Origin: Emcibacteraceae bacterium
Lineage (GTDB): Bacteria; Pseudomonadota; Alphaproteobacteria; Sphingomonadales; Emcibacteraceae
Reading direction: 5' to 3'
Length of the DNA stretch: 64,000 bases
Assembly: GCA_041396985.1 (NCBI GenBank)
Contig: JAWKXO010000001.1
Coordinates: forward strand, 892,472-956,471
The notes beneath the pieces are model-generated. The model had not been told where the DNA came from. It did no database searches and saw nothing but the letters and a program-made list of their open reading frames with translations. Position numbers and translations under genes: made by a program. Positions 16,840 to 25,413 of this stretch are shown piece after piece. How positions within the stretch are numbered: the stretch's first letter is position 1; each line of letters opens with the position of its first letter.

Positions 16840-17997
16840 TTATGTGGATTTTTTTTTATAAATACTTCTGAAGTAGTTACGACCCGGCTCTTCAATGATA
16901 CGGTATGTCAACGAAGAAATGATAAAAATAATTCCTAATGTTACTATTACAAGCATATCTCCGCTCCATTTTGATAGAGCTATTGAATTATTAATATCAA
17001 ATTGAGGAAATTTAAATGTCCTTAATGACACATAAATAGAAGTAACAACTATCATATGATTTATATAGATTGAATATGAATGCTTTCCGAGCCACAATAA
17101 AATCTTATTTTGCAGTAACGTAGAAATAACACCATTTGTCCCAGTAAAAACCCAAACAGAAAATGCAAAAATTGGTACTGCTAAATAAGTTAAATTATCT
17201 ATTTTTGCCCCAAGAACCAGACTATATCCAATTAAAAATAAAGCTAAAATTTCTAAAATGGAAAAATATTTACGGGGAACTATCTTCTCAACGCTCATTC
17301 CCAGCTCTCTGAAATTGAACACTAAACATCCTATAAAAAAACTTAACCAACAGCGAAAAATCCCAAAATGGAATGTTGTTGCCAACATTCGGTCATTCAA
17401 GGGTGAAATTAACAAGGAGAATGAAAAGATTATTAGAAATAGATATGCCGCGATCTTTAATTTAAGCCTTTTATTATAAATTAACATAATAATAGCAAAT
17501 GTAATATATGTAAAAAACTCAACACTTATGCTCCAACTTGGACCATTAAAAGTCAGATAATCATAAATTCCCATGGAATGAATAAAAAATACATTTGCCA
17601 AATATGATCCAAAATTATTTTCAGTAAAGGGACCAGTCATTCCAGGAGCTATCCCAAATTTTGTTATTGCCACCCACTGTATACATTCATAAATCAGCCA
17701 GACATTTAAGAGTACAAAATGTAGCGGGAAAAGGCGGCCTATTCTAAAAATCATAAACTTCATCATTGATTGGGCATCAACAATATTATTTTGATAATTA
17801 AATGCCAAAACAAAACCAGAGATAACAAAGAATAAATCCACGAACAGCCAACTGCCTTCTCGAAATGGCGTAAAATATATGTGACTTGCCCATTTCATAT
17901 GATGGAAAATGACAAATACTGCCGCAAGACCTCGGAGGGATTCCAAGGAATTAAAATATTCTTTCGGGCCCCTTATAATTTCACCCTTCTTTTTCAT
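16840..17997 (-). CDS. Acyltransferase 3 (OafA/YrhL-like) membrane O-acyltransferase
   Basis: 385 residues from the ATG at 17997, which overlaps the stop of the upstream Gfo/Idh gene as ATGA; an ATG at 18009 adds four residues. The family opening SLESLRGLAAVFVIFHH carries the Arg and His of the catalytic region, followed by SWLFVDLFFVISGFVLAF and about ten membrane helices ending in IFIISSLTYRIIEEPGRNYF, the hallmark terminal motif. It would move an acyl group, usually acetyl, onto a surface sugar across the inner membrane. No C-terminal SGNH domain is fused, but a separate SGNH gene lies just downstream (15128-15814), so a split OafA-type system is conceivable. Confidence 0.85.
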   Translation of the reverse strand: MKKKGEIIRGPKEYFNSLESLRGLAAVFVIFHHMKWASHIYFTPFREGSWLFVDLFFVISGFVLAFNYQNNIVDAQSMMKFMIFRIGRLFPLHFVLLNVWLIYECIQWVAITKFGIAPGMTGPFTENNFGSYLANVFFIHSMGIYDYLTFNGPSWSISVEFFTYITFAIIMLIYNKRLKLKIAAYLFLIIFSFSLLISPLNDRMLATTFHFGIFRCWLSFFIGCLVFNFRELGMSVEKIVPRKYFSILEILALFLIGYSLVLGAKIDNLTYLAVPIFAFSVWVFTGTNGVISTLLQNKILLWLGKHSYSIYINHMIVVTSIYVSLRTFKFPQFDINNSIALSKWSGDMLVIVTLGIIFIISSLTYRIIEEPGRNYFRSIYKKKST

Positions 17998-18974
17998 GTA
18001 ATAGGACAAATATCATAATTACTGATGCTATATTTATTTATATGTTTTAATACTGAATTTAAAAATGGTCTATGTAATGCTGCTGAGTCAGAATACTGTG
18101 TCAGGTCAGATTTACCTTCGGTTAATATTTCTTTGAGAGCAATATTTGTTAATTGGCTTTGATAAAGAAATGAAAAGTTCTCAACTTTTAATTGATTGTC
18201 TCTGAGATCAATGATTTGGCATATACCTTTCATTTCATCTACTGATACTTCATAATTTTTTGATTTTATAAAAATTTTGACAGAGGGTTCTTTTTCATTG
18301 ACTCTACAATCCAAAACAAATTTACTGTTAGGAGAAGTACCGATTATTCTGCCTTCTAATTCCTTAAAGTTAGGTCTTTTACTGTTTAATACTCTGGGTT
18401 CCAAACCACTCATATCAAGCTCATATGTAATTTTATCCGTTAAATATGACCATAAATCTATCATATGAATAGAATTACATGCTAGCCCCCAATTATTGCC
18501 CACTACATTTATTTCTATGTTACTTTCAGCGCTTAGCAGTTCGTGTAATTTATGATAAATGGGTTGCATACGCCGAGGACAATTGACCCAAGCAGAAATT
18601 TCATACTTTTCTAATAAATTACTTGCCACAATTATTTGTTCTTCAGATTGAAATAATACTTTTTCAAATATTATGTTGGCCAAACTAACTTTGTGAACCA
18701 ACTCTTTCAATATATGCAATCTGCAATCTGCACTCGTTGCAATAATACATAAATCTATATTTTGGCTGATATTATTTAGATCTTTTTCAAATTTCAGATC
18801 TAAAATATTATTTGAACTTCCTACCTCATCAAACCGAGTTTTAGCTAATTTAAGAGCATCTTCAAATGGATCAACTACAGAAATAGATATCTTTAATTCA
18901 CTCATTGCTAAAGCTTGAAGATGACGGCTACCTAGTTGCCCCGCACCCACTAATAATACATTAAATTTCTTCAT
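17994..18974 (-). CDS. Gfo/Idh/MocA-like oxidoreductase
   Basis: 326 residues. A Rossmann loop VLLVGAGQLGSRHLQALA lies at 5-22, with acidic residue D36 in VVDPFEDAL suggesting NAD preference, then CIIATSADCRLHILKELV and NIIFEKVLFQSEEQI near 103-117. The usual EKP motif is degenerate here (EKVLF) and the following helix has WVNCPRRMQP. The C-terminal domain is divergent. It shares general layout with the other two dehydrogenases of the locus (15841 and 20454) but is not a close copy. It overlaps acyltransferase 3 by four bases and starts 16 bases after the ptmA-like SDR. Probably acts on a sugar intermediate of the surface glycan. Confidence 0.7.
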   Translation of the reverse strand: MKKFNVLLVGAGQLGSRHLQALAMSELKISISVVDPFEDALKLAKTRFDEVGSSNNILDLKFEKDLNNISQNIDLCIIATSADCRLHILKELVHKVSLANIIFEKVLFQSEEQIIVASNLLEKYEISAWVNCPRRMQPIYHKLHELLSAESNIEINVVGNNWGLACNSIHMIDLWSYLTDKITYELDMSGLEPRVLNSKRPNFKELEGRIIGTSPNSKFVLDCRVNEKEPSVKIFIKSKNYEVSVDEMKGICQIIDLRDNQLKVENFSFLYQSQLTNIALKEILTEGKSDLTQYSDSAALHRPFLNSVLKHINKYSISNYDICPIT

Positions 18975-18989
18975 TTAAATTTCCTAGTA

Positions 18990-19760
18990 CTAAAGACTAA
19001 ACCCATCGTCCACAATGATATTCTGTCCATTAATATATTTAGATTGATCAGAAAGAAGAAAAATAAGCGCTCCAACAATATCTGAAGGGTCTAACATGCC
19101 TTTCACTGCACAGTACTTTTTATACTCATTTAAAAATGATTGAGGCTGATTATCCAGAATGCCCCCAGGTGAAATTGCATTTACCCTAATCTTGTCTGCT
19201 TTAAAATACTGCGCCATATATTTTGTCAAATGAATTAACCCGGATTTAATTGCTGCATATTCTACCGGCATTGTCATTTTAGTCCCATTATAAATCTCAA
19301 ATCTAGGAGTCATTACGCCGTATATCGATGAAATATTAATAATGTTGCCTTCTTTACCGTCTCTAAAATATTCTGCAAACTGCTGGGAGGTTACGAAATA
19401 TCCTCCCAAATTAAGGCCTACATTCTCACAAAAATCTTCATATTCAACTTCAAAGAAATGCTTCCCGTAATTTTTATTTCTTGGGTAAGCATTATTAACA
19501 AGGGCGTCTATTTTTCCATAACGCTCGTGTATATAATTAATTGCATTTATAACAGAATCTTTTTTAGTAATATCCATTACAACAGCATCAACTTTATTTT
19601 TCTTATTAGAATATAAATTTTTTATTTTTTCAATTGCTTCTAAATTTAAGTCAGCTGCAATTGCTATACCCCCATTTTTGACTATAGCTTCTACAAAAGA
19701 CTGGCCAATTAGGCCACCTCCCCCTGTAACAACAACAACTTTTCCTTTAATCATTTCCAT
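18990..19760 (-). CDS. ptmA: Short-chain dehydrogenase/reductase, PtmA-like
   Basis: 256 residues. The cofactor loop TGGGGLIGQ spans 12-20, the NNAY motif lies at 89-92, and the catalytic Ser144, Tyr168 and Lys172 (YAAIK) are in place, so this is a complete classical SDR. The end reads NGQNIIVDDGFS. It follows the CMP-nonulosonate synthetase with a 14-base overlap. The pair PtmA-PtmB is the same arrangement as in the Campylobacter flagellin glycosylation region, where PtmA belongs to the legionaminic acid group. Its exact step there is not well defined; a role in making a precursor or derivative of the nonulosonate is inferred from that context. Confidence 0.75.
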   Translation of the reverse strand: MEMIKGKVVVVTGGGGLIGQSFVEAIVKNGGIAIAADLNLEAIEKIKNLYSNKKNKVDAVVMDITKKDSVINAINYIHERYGKIDALVNNAYPRNKNYGKHFFEVEYEDFCENVGLNLGGYFVTSQQFAEYFRDGKEGNIINISSIYGVMTPRFEIYNGTKMTMPVEYAAIKSGLIHLTKYMAQYFKADKIRVNAISPGGILDNQPQSFLNEYKKYCAVKGMLDPSDIVGALIFLLSDQSKYINGQNIIVDDGFSL

Positions 19761-20457
19761 TCACTTTTTCTAAGTTACTCATTAATTCTGCCACCTTAAA
19801 ATCAAAAATTGTATCAATATCAATTGCCCGCTCTGTTGGGACAATGTGTGCGTCAATATTGCCATCAAACAATCCAGAATTATTTAATATAAATGATGGC
19901 CTACTAACATAAGCAACGGTTGTCATGTCATAAAAACTTGGGGCATCTTGTCTTCGGGAAAATGGAACCTCTGGTTTAAATGCTATTACATATTTATTCT
20001 TTTCAACCGCCCTTAGCATATTAAAATACGGATTTCGCGCTGCTTCTGTACAGGTAACTACTACATCAACATCCTCTTTTAACAAAGAAATACATATCTC
20101 AACATCTTCAACAGATCTTAAAGGTGCAGTAGGAGGCAAACTAACAAATACATCGAATTTTCCATATATTTTTTGTACTTCTGTAATAGCATGTTGCCAT
20201 GACAACCATTCAGGTGAATTATCAGCGGCCAACTCTTTAGGTCGTATAAAAGGCACTTCTGCCCCGAACTCCTTTCCTATTTCTGCAAGTTCTTTATCTT
20301 CTGTTGACAATATGACATGAGATATTGACGGTGATTTCTTTGCCGTAATAATAGAATGTGCCAAAAGCGGAATTCCATTCAGAGGCTTCTTATTCTTTCC
20401 GGGCAACCCTTTGGATCCCCCTCTAGCAAATATAAATGCTATGCATGATAAAGTCAT
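19747..20457 (-). CDS. legF: CMP-nonulosonate (legionaminate/acylneuraminate) cytidylyltransferase
   Basis: 236 residues with the classic CMP-sialate synthetase N-terminus IAFIFARGGSKGLPGKN at 6-22, which binds CTP, then SPEWLSWQHAI and SLPPTAPLRSVEDVE, and the late RAIDIDTIFDF with the metal-binding Asp pair. It activates a 9-carbon alpha-keto acid by transfer to CTP, giving CMP-nonulosonate for the glycosyltransferase. The start overlaps the stop of the Gfo/Idh gene by four bases (ATGA). With LegI, LegG, LegC, LegB and PtmE upstream, legionaminic acid or a derivative is the most likely substrate, but N-acetylneuraminate or pseudaminate cannot be excluded from sequence alone. Confidence 0.85.
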   Translation of the reverse strand: MTLSCIAFIFARGGSKGLPGKNKKPLNGIPLLAHSIITAKKSPSISHVILSTEDKELAEIGKEFGAEVPFIRPKELAADNSPEWLSWQHAITEVQKIYGKFDVFVSLPPTAPLRSVEDVEICISLLKEDVDVVVTCTEAARNPYFNMLRAVEKNKYVIAFKPEVPFSRRQDAPSFYDMTTVAYVSRPSFILNNSGLFDGNIDAHIVPTERAIDIDTIFDFKVAELMSNLEKVNGND

Positions 20458-21470
20458 GTTTGATGATCACTTTCCATCTTTAATTCAACAGATTTTTTCC
20501 GATTGGAAGATATTGACATTGCTTCAATCAACATCAATACATCATGTCCCTCTTTTAATCCAACCGATGGTTTTTCTGACTTCGCTATACATTCAAAAAA
20601 ATACTCAGTTTCACTAATATATGTATCATTATTAATCAGAGGGACTTCTTCAATATATTTTTCGTGATTACTATTTTCCAAATACAGGTGTCCTTTATTT
20701 ATTTCCCACCTGAGATGTGCCTGCTCAAATGAAATTTCGCAGAACCTGGTCGGCATTTTTTGAAGAAAATCCAAGTGTAATGATAGGCAATGGCCAGAAG
20801 CATACTCCAGTATACAATCAACACTGTCTTCGACATCTATTTCCAATCTATTTGTACTGCTAACTATTGCGTTTACTCTACTTGGCATTCCAAAAAGATA
20901 ATTCATGTAATCTATCTCATGGCTCAATTCCAGTAATGCTCCACCACCTAATTTTTTTTGTGCTGATACTGTATTACGATAGTCAAGTTCAGGTCGCCAG
21001 TTCGGCAAATACTGACCAGCTGAAATTGTTGCTGTAATAACTTCCCCATACCTCTTTGTGTTAATAATTTCTTTTATGCGATCCATGGTCGGTAAAAAAC
21101 GCATTACATACGCTACCATGCAAATTGTATTATTGTTCATCGCCTGTACTATAAGATCACTTACACCTGATACTTGGTTTGATAATGGTTTCTCAATTAG
21201 TACAGGGCAGCCTATCTCAATAAATTTTAAAGCATCCTGGACATGAAATGGTGCTGGTGAAGCAATTATACATGCATATGGCTTTGAAATTTTTATCGCC
21301 CTATCTATAGAATTTACAATATTATCAGCCAGATCTTCACAAGGAACGGTGTTCTTAAGTGATCTACGTACTACTGTTATTATAGATTCTGGATATAACT
21401 TTCTAATATTTCTTAAATGTCTTTGTCCTATACTACCAAGCCCAATAATTATAATGTGTTTATTTTCCAA
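20454..21470 (-). CDS. ptmF: Gfo/Idh/MocA oxidoreductase, PtmF-like
   Basis: 338 residues from a TTG at 21470 that follows AGGAGG by six bases; earlier in-frame starts up to 21530 would run deep into the nucleotidyltransferase gene and lack a binding site. The protein opens MENKHIIIIGLGSIGQRHLRN (Rossmann loop) and has the family motif PVLIEKPLSNQ near 90-100 and GGGALLELSHEIDYMNYLFG around 167-186, with the conserved His of the catalytic region. Position between the CBS-nucleotidyltransferase and the CMP-synthetase matches Campylobacter ptmF (Cj1330). Its exact substrate in nonulosonate synthesis is unproven. Confidence 0.78.
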   Translation of the reverse strand: MENKHIIIIGLGSIGQRHLRNIRKLYPESIITVVRRSLKNTVPCEDLADNIVNSIDRAIKISKPYACIIASPAPFHVQDALKFIEIGCPVLIEKPLSNQVSGVSDLIVQAMNNNTICMVAYVMRFLPTMDRIKEIINTKRYGEVITATISAGQYLPNWRPELDYRNTVSAQKKLGGGALLELSHEIDYMNYLFGMPSRVNAIVSSTNRLEIDVEDSVDCILEYASGHCLSLHLDFLQKMPTRFCEISFEQAHLRWEINKGHLYLENSNHEKYIEEVPLINNDTYISETEYFFECIAKSEKPSVGLKEGHDVLMLIEAMSISSNRKKSVELKMESDHQT

Positions 21471-22518
21471 TAAATTCCTCCTGAACATCACACTGCGCTT
21501 TTTCAAACTCGTTTGGCTGACCAATATCAAGCCAATACTCGTGTATAGGAAACAAGTTTACTTTCTTTCCCTCTTCAACTTTTTTCATTAAGAAAGGAGG
21601 CATATCAATTTTTACATTCTGCTCAATGTCTTTGAGCAATTCGGGCTCCAATACATATATCCCGGCGTTTATGAAATAAGTTTGTACAGGCTTCTCATCT
21701 ACGCCTATAACATTGCCATCACTTTCTTGAATAACCCCATAAGGTACCTGATATTGATGTTGCCTGACACACATTGTTGCAATACCACCTTTTTCCTTAT
21801 GATCTTCCAGAAGATGGTCAATATTAACTTTAGTAAGAATATCACCATTTATCATAATAATTGGCAGGTTAGGTAAATCATTCGGGAGTAATCCTAAAGC
21901 ACCACCAGTACCAAGCGGCTTTGCTTCGTGAACATATGTAATAGAACATCCAAACTCTGATCCATCGCCAAAATAATTCTGAATAACTTCTGGCAAGTAA
22001 TGTGTTGAAAAATAAAAATTTCGAAATCCTGCCTCTATAAAAGTTTCTAATATTGTTTCCAAAATTGGCTTACCCCCTACCTTCAGCATTGGTTTTGGAC
22101 AATTGTCGGTCAAAGGTTTAAGGCGGGTTCCGAATCCACCTGCCATAATAAATATAGGATTTTCTTTAATAGTACTTTTATAATGATCTCGAAGTGAATG
22201 GAGCCCTACGAGAAAATTGTCATTATCAACAACAGGAACTGCCAATATATTATTATTGCGCAACAATGCATCAATTTCACTAGGTGGCATAGATGAATGG
22301 GCCAGAATTGGCTTTTTATTCATAACAGTTTCAGCCGCCATCAGCAAATTGCCATATTTTAAGAGAGCACGGCGCACATCACCATCGGTTAAAGCGCCAA
22401 TAAGCTTATTTTCTTCATCAACCACTAAGGCAATACGTAAAGCTTCATTATCTAAAACTGATAATATTTCTAATAATGTATTGCTTGGTTTAACAATTGT
22501 TTTTTTCCAATCATACAT
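21460..22518 (-). CDS. ptmE: CBS-domain sugar-1-phosphate nucleotidyltransferase, PtmE-like
   Basis: 352 residues in two parts. Two CBS motifs at about 8-115 (VDEENKLIGALTDGDVRRALL; AVPVVDNDNFLVGLH) precede a nucleotidyltransferase domain with AGGFGTRLKPLT at 126-137, CPKPML, and the metal-binding INGD near 226. The same fusion occurs in Campylobacter PtmE, a glucosamine-1-phosphate guanylyltransferase that provides GDP-GlcN for the legionaminic acid pathway. The C-terminal segment YWLDIGQPNEFEKAQ is typical of the family. The CBS pair probably senses a nucleotide. It precedes the ptmF-like gene (11-base overlap) and follows the acetyltransferase. Confidence 0.8.
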   Translation of the reverse strand: MYDWKKTIVKPSNTLLEILSVLDNEALRIALVVDEENKLIGALTDGDVRRALLKYGNLLMAAETVMNKKPILAHSSMPPSEIDALLRNNNILAVPVVDNDNFLVGLHSLRDHYKSTIKENPIFIMAGGFGTRLKPLTDNCPKPMLKVGGKPILETILETFIEAGFRNFYFSTHYLPEVIQNYFGDGSEFGCSITYVHEAKPLGTGGALGLLPNDLPNLPIIMINGDILTKVNIDHLLEDHKEKGGIATMCVRQHQYQVPYGVIQESDGNVIGVDEKPVQTYFINAGIYVLEPELLKDIEQNVKIDMPPFLMKKVEEGKKVNLFPIHEYWLDIGQPNEFEKAQCDVQEEFIGK

Positions 22519-22525
22519 TTCCTAT

Positions 22526-23158
22526 TTATCCTTTATAAGTTGACTCAGAACTTAAGTCAGAACGAACCAGAACACCTGCACCTACTGTTACATTATGGCC
22601 TATATTTATTCCTTGAATAATTGTGGCGCCAGCCCCAATAAAGCAATTTTCACCAATTTTAACATCACCACAAATTGTAGCTCCAGGAGCTATATGGCAA
22701 AAATCACCAATGGTTACATCATGGTCAATACTTGCGCCAGTATTAACAATCACATTTTTGCCAATTTTACATCCCGTCTGAATTATAGCCCCCGCTATTA
22801 ACTGACACCCCTCACCCAATAATATATAAGATCCTAATGTTACAGATGGATGTATTACTGTTTTTATTTTAAAACCTTTATAACTAATTTTTTCAAAAAT
22901 CGCTTTTCGCCAGTTTTTCTTAGGTAAGAAACCAACACCTATAGTCACTTCTATTTCATCGGTAGCAAAATCATCTAAAATATCATCTGTGCCCAATACG
23001 TTGAAATCATCAAAAATATTAGTACCGGATTTTATTTCCAAGTCTGTGAAGCCCAATATATTTCCGCCGCTCGCTTTTATAGTATCAGCCAACATACGGG
23101 CATGACCACCAGCGCCAATAATTATTGTAGGTAAATTTTGGTTCAATTTATTACTCAA
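22526..23158 (-). CDS. Sugar O/N-acetyltransferase, NeuD/PglD-like left-handed beta-helix
   Basis: 210 residues from a TTG at 23158, placed 8 bases after AAGGA and overlapping the legI stop; ATGs at 23167 and further upstream lie inside legI and are less likely. The N-terminal part is a Rossmann-like domain (LPTIIIGAGGHARMLADTI) that binds the sugar nucleotide in PglD/NeuD proteins. The C-terminal part consists of hexapeptide repeats (HPSVTLGSYILLGEGCQLIAGA, IVNTGASIDHDVTIGDFCHIAPGATICG, NCFIGAGATI), which form the acetyl-CoA-binding trimer; the catalytic His is in SIDHDV. In legionaminic acid synthesis an acetyltransferase is needed after the aminotransferase, so this is the likely LegH-equivalent. 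Confidence 0.78.
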   Translation of the reverse strand: MSNKLNQNLPTIIIGAGGHARMLADTIKASGGNILGFTDLEIKSGTNIFDDFNVLGTDDILDDFATDEIEVTIGVGFLPKKNWRKAIFEKISYKGFKIKTVIHPSVTLGSYILLGEGCQLIAGAIIQTGCKIGKNVIVNTGASIDHDVTIGDFCHIAPGATICGDVKIGENCFIGAGATIIQGINIGHNVTVGAGVLVRSDLSSESTYKG

Positions 23159-24224
23159 TAAAGTCATCCTTAGCATAATTTTTATGAGCAATTGAGTTAT
23201 TTAATGACCACCATTCCATAGGACTTATTCCCAAACCAGGCCTTTTTATAGTCATATTCTCCAGATTTAAGGTTTCTCCAACTTTAATTGGTTTTGCAGC
23301 AAGTATACTTTTCCGAGCAACTTTTTTGGTGTCCATTTCATTTATATCCGGCAGTTTTCTTCCATCTCCCAGCATCTTGCTAACTTCACGGATAGCCTTC
23401 ACCATTTCACTTAACTCATTTGGATCTAATGATGCTTTATGGTCCGGTCCCCTCATATTTTTATCAAGGGTAAAATGTTTTTCAATAATGCTGGCGCCTT
23501 TTGCAACGGCAGCAATTGAAGCTGTTATCCCGAGAGTATGGTCAGAATAACCAGTATTTAAATTAAAGGCATTTTTCAATGTATCCATTGCATTTAAATT
23601 TACACTTTCCGCTGGTGCCGGATACGAAGAGGTGCAATGCAATAGGGAAACATTTTCGCCAATAGATTTTCTACCTTCCGGGGAAATAAGCACTTTATAA
23701 CAATCTTCCAATGATGAAATTTTCGTTTCAGGAATGCAGTACCCATGGGCAATTACCGCCAAAGCATCTTCAATTTCGCCTAATGTTGCCATTCCGGTCG
23801 ATAAAATAAGTTTGGCATTTGTTTTGGCGTGATCATGAATAAATGGCCCATTTGTTATTTCACCAGACGGTATTTTTAATGTCTTTAGCCCAATATTATT
23901 AACTAAAAAATCCAGGCTCTCTTTGTCAAAAGCTGTTGATAAAAACTGAATGTTATTTTTCCTGCATACATTGATAATCTCATGATGCATATTTTCGTCA
24001 AGCTCTAGCTTTTTAAGCATTTCAAACTGAGTTTCATCAGAGCCACTTGTATCTTTTTGATAGTTTGCTTTTTCAGCAGATTTTGTGACAAGATTTTCAG
24101 CTTTAAAAGTCTGGAATTTCACTATATCTGCACCCGCCTCGGCAGCCGCTTCAATCAGTTCTTTTGCAAGTTCTAAATCACCATTGTGATTAACACCTGC
24201 CTCGGCAATTATTTTTACTTGCAT
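23151..24224 (-). CDS. legI: N,N'-diacetyllegionaminate/N-acetylneuraminate synthase
   Basis: 357 residues. The TIM-barrel synthase domain begins VKIIAEAGVNHNGDLELAKELI and carries KFQTFKAENLVT, IPSGEI, STGMATLGEIE, LHCTSSYPAP and GYSDHTLG, the residues that bind PEP and the metal. The C-terminal antifreeze-like (SAF) domain has KSILAAKPIKVGETL. It condenses PEP with a 6-carbon 2,4-diacetamido sugar or ManNAc to give the 9-carbon acid. Overlaps LegG by 10 bases and the acetyltransferase by 8. Context with legB and legC favours the legionaminate substrate. Confidence 0.88.
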   Translation of the reverse strand: MQVKIIAEAGVNHNGDLELAKELIEAAAEAGADIVKFQTFKAENLVTKSAEKANYQKDTSGSDETQFEMLKKLELDENMHHEIINVCRKNNIQFLSTAFDKESLDFLVNNIGLKTLKIPSGEITNGPFIHDHAKTNAKLILSTGMATLGEIEDALAVIAHGYCIPETKISSLEDCYKVLISPEGRKSIGENVSLLHCTSSYPAPAESVNLNAMDTLKNAFNLNTGYSDHTLGITASIAAVAKGASIIEKHFTLDKNMRGPDHKASLDPNELSEMVKAIREVSKMLGDGRKLPDINEMDTKKVARKSILAAKPIKVGETLNLENMTIKRPGLGISPMEWWSLNNSIAHKNYAKDDFIE

Positions 24225-25411
24225 TTATTTTCCAAATCAAGTTCATCAAAATCAATATTAAAAAATGCTTTTCGATTAATTCTATTTATTTCCGTATTAA
24301 GTATATAATTGAAAATCCTGGATGATGTATTTTCCTGCTTATATGGATTTTTAACTTGTCCTGCTATAGCCTTAAATTTACTGGAAAGTGCAATATTGCA
24401 GGCTCTGATGATACTTTTATGATTATCGTCGCAATGTATCACACTTTCCGCATAAATTCTCCCCTTTTGACGATCACCAATATTTATGGTTGGAATTCCA
24501 AACGACGGTACCTCAATAATTCCGCTAGACGAATTTCCAAGGACAAATTCTGCATTCTTAATTGCACTTAAGTAGCGCAATTGCCCTAAAGAATTTACCA
24601 AAATTATATTTTCATTATCCCTGCTGAATTCTTTTAACTTATCAATAATTTGTCGCCCATATGTATCTGCATTAGGATAAGTAATAATAAATTGCATCTC
24701 AGAAAATTCTTTGAGAGCTTTCATTAATTCATCTATTGCCTCTAGATTTGACCTGTACGGTAGTGTTACGGGATGATATGTGACAACGGCGTATGGCTTG
24801 CTTAATTCACACTTCATTGATTTAGAGAGCTCATTTACACTTAATAACTCGAGTTTATCAATGTTGTCCAAGCCAGGAGCACCAACATTAAAAACCCTCT
24901 CCGGCTCTTCACCTAGCTGAATAATTCTTTTTCTGTATTCTTCAGTCGATGCAAAATGCAAATAAGACATTTTGGTGATTGAATGTCGAATTGAATCGTC
25001 AATGGCACCTTCTGTTACCTCTCCACCATGAATATGGGCAACCGGGATACCCGCAATTAAGGCAGCGGATGCAGCCGCGAGCATTTCATACCTATCCCCC
25101 AACAAAATAATTATATCCGGTTTTAGCTCATCAAATGCATCTGAAAAACCAAGCAACGCGAGTCCCATAGACTTTGTAACAGAAACTGTGCTATCATTTG
25201 CTAGCAACATTTCAATTTTCTTATTAACGTAAAAACCATCTTCAATTATATGATTTATGGTAAATCCAAATTCTTCAACAAGATGTGTTCCTGTCACGAC
25301 TAACTGAAGCGAGGTTTCTTTACAATCGTTAATAAGACTCACCAAATTTCGTAGAAGCCCATATTCAGCCCTTGTACCTGTAACTACGCATATTTTCCTT
25401 GTGAAATCCAT
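24215..25411 (-). CDS. legG: Hydrolysing UDP/GDP-sugar 2-epimerase (NeuC/LegG type)
   Basis: 398 residues of the UDP-GlcNAc 2-epimerase GT-B-like fold: CVVTGTRAEYGLLRNLV at 9-25, LLGDRYEMLAAA near 100, HIHGGEVTEGAIDDSIRHSITKMSYLHF near 125-152 and the nucleotide-binding VLGNSSSGIIEVPSFGIPTINIGDRQKGR near 290-318. The hydrolysing enzymes remove the nucleotide and invert C2, yielding the free sugar for LegI. It directly precedes legI (10-base overlap) and follows legC after 2 bases, the same order as neuB2/neuC2 in Campylobacter. Function is strongly supported by both motif and neighbours. Confidence 0.88.
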   Translation of the reverse strand: MDFTRKICVVTGTRAEYGLLRNLVSLINDCKETSLQLVVTGTHLVEEFGFTINHIIEDGFYVNKKIEMLLANDSTVSVTKSMGLALLGFSDAFDELKPDIIILLGDRYEMLAAASAALIAGIPVAHIHGGEVTEGAIDDSIRHSITKMSYLHFASTEEYRKRIIQLGEEPERVFNVGAPGLDNIDKLELLSVNELSKSMKCELSKPYAVVTYHPVTLPYRSNLEAIDELMKALKEFSEMQFIITYPNADTYGRQIIDKLKEFSRDNENIILVNSLGQLRYLSAIKNAEFVLGNSSSGIIEVPSFGIPTINIGDRQKGRIYAESVIHCDDNHKSIIRACNIALSSKFKAIAGQVKNPYKQENTSSRIFNYILNTEINRINRKAFFNIDFDELDLENKCK

Positions 25412-25413
25412 AA

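Noticed and set aside
21471..21530. Longer N-terminus of the ptmF-like gene
   Set aside because: The extension lies inside ptmE and lacks a ribosome binding site, whereas TTG 21470 follows AGGAGG and directly precedes the Rossmann motif.
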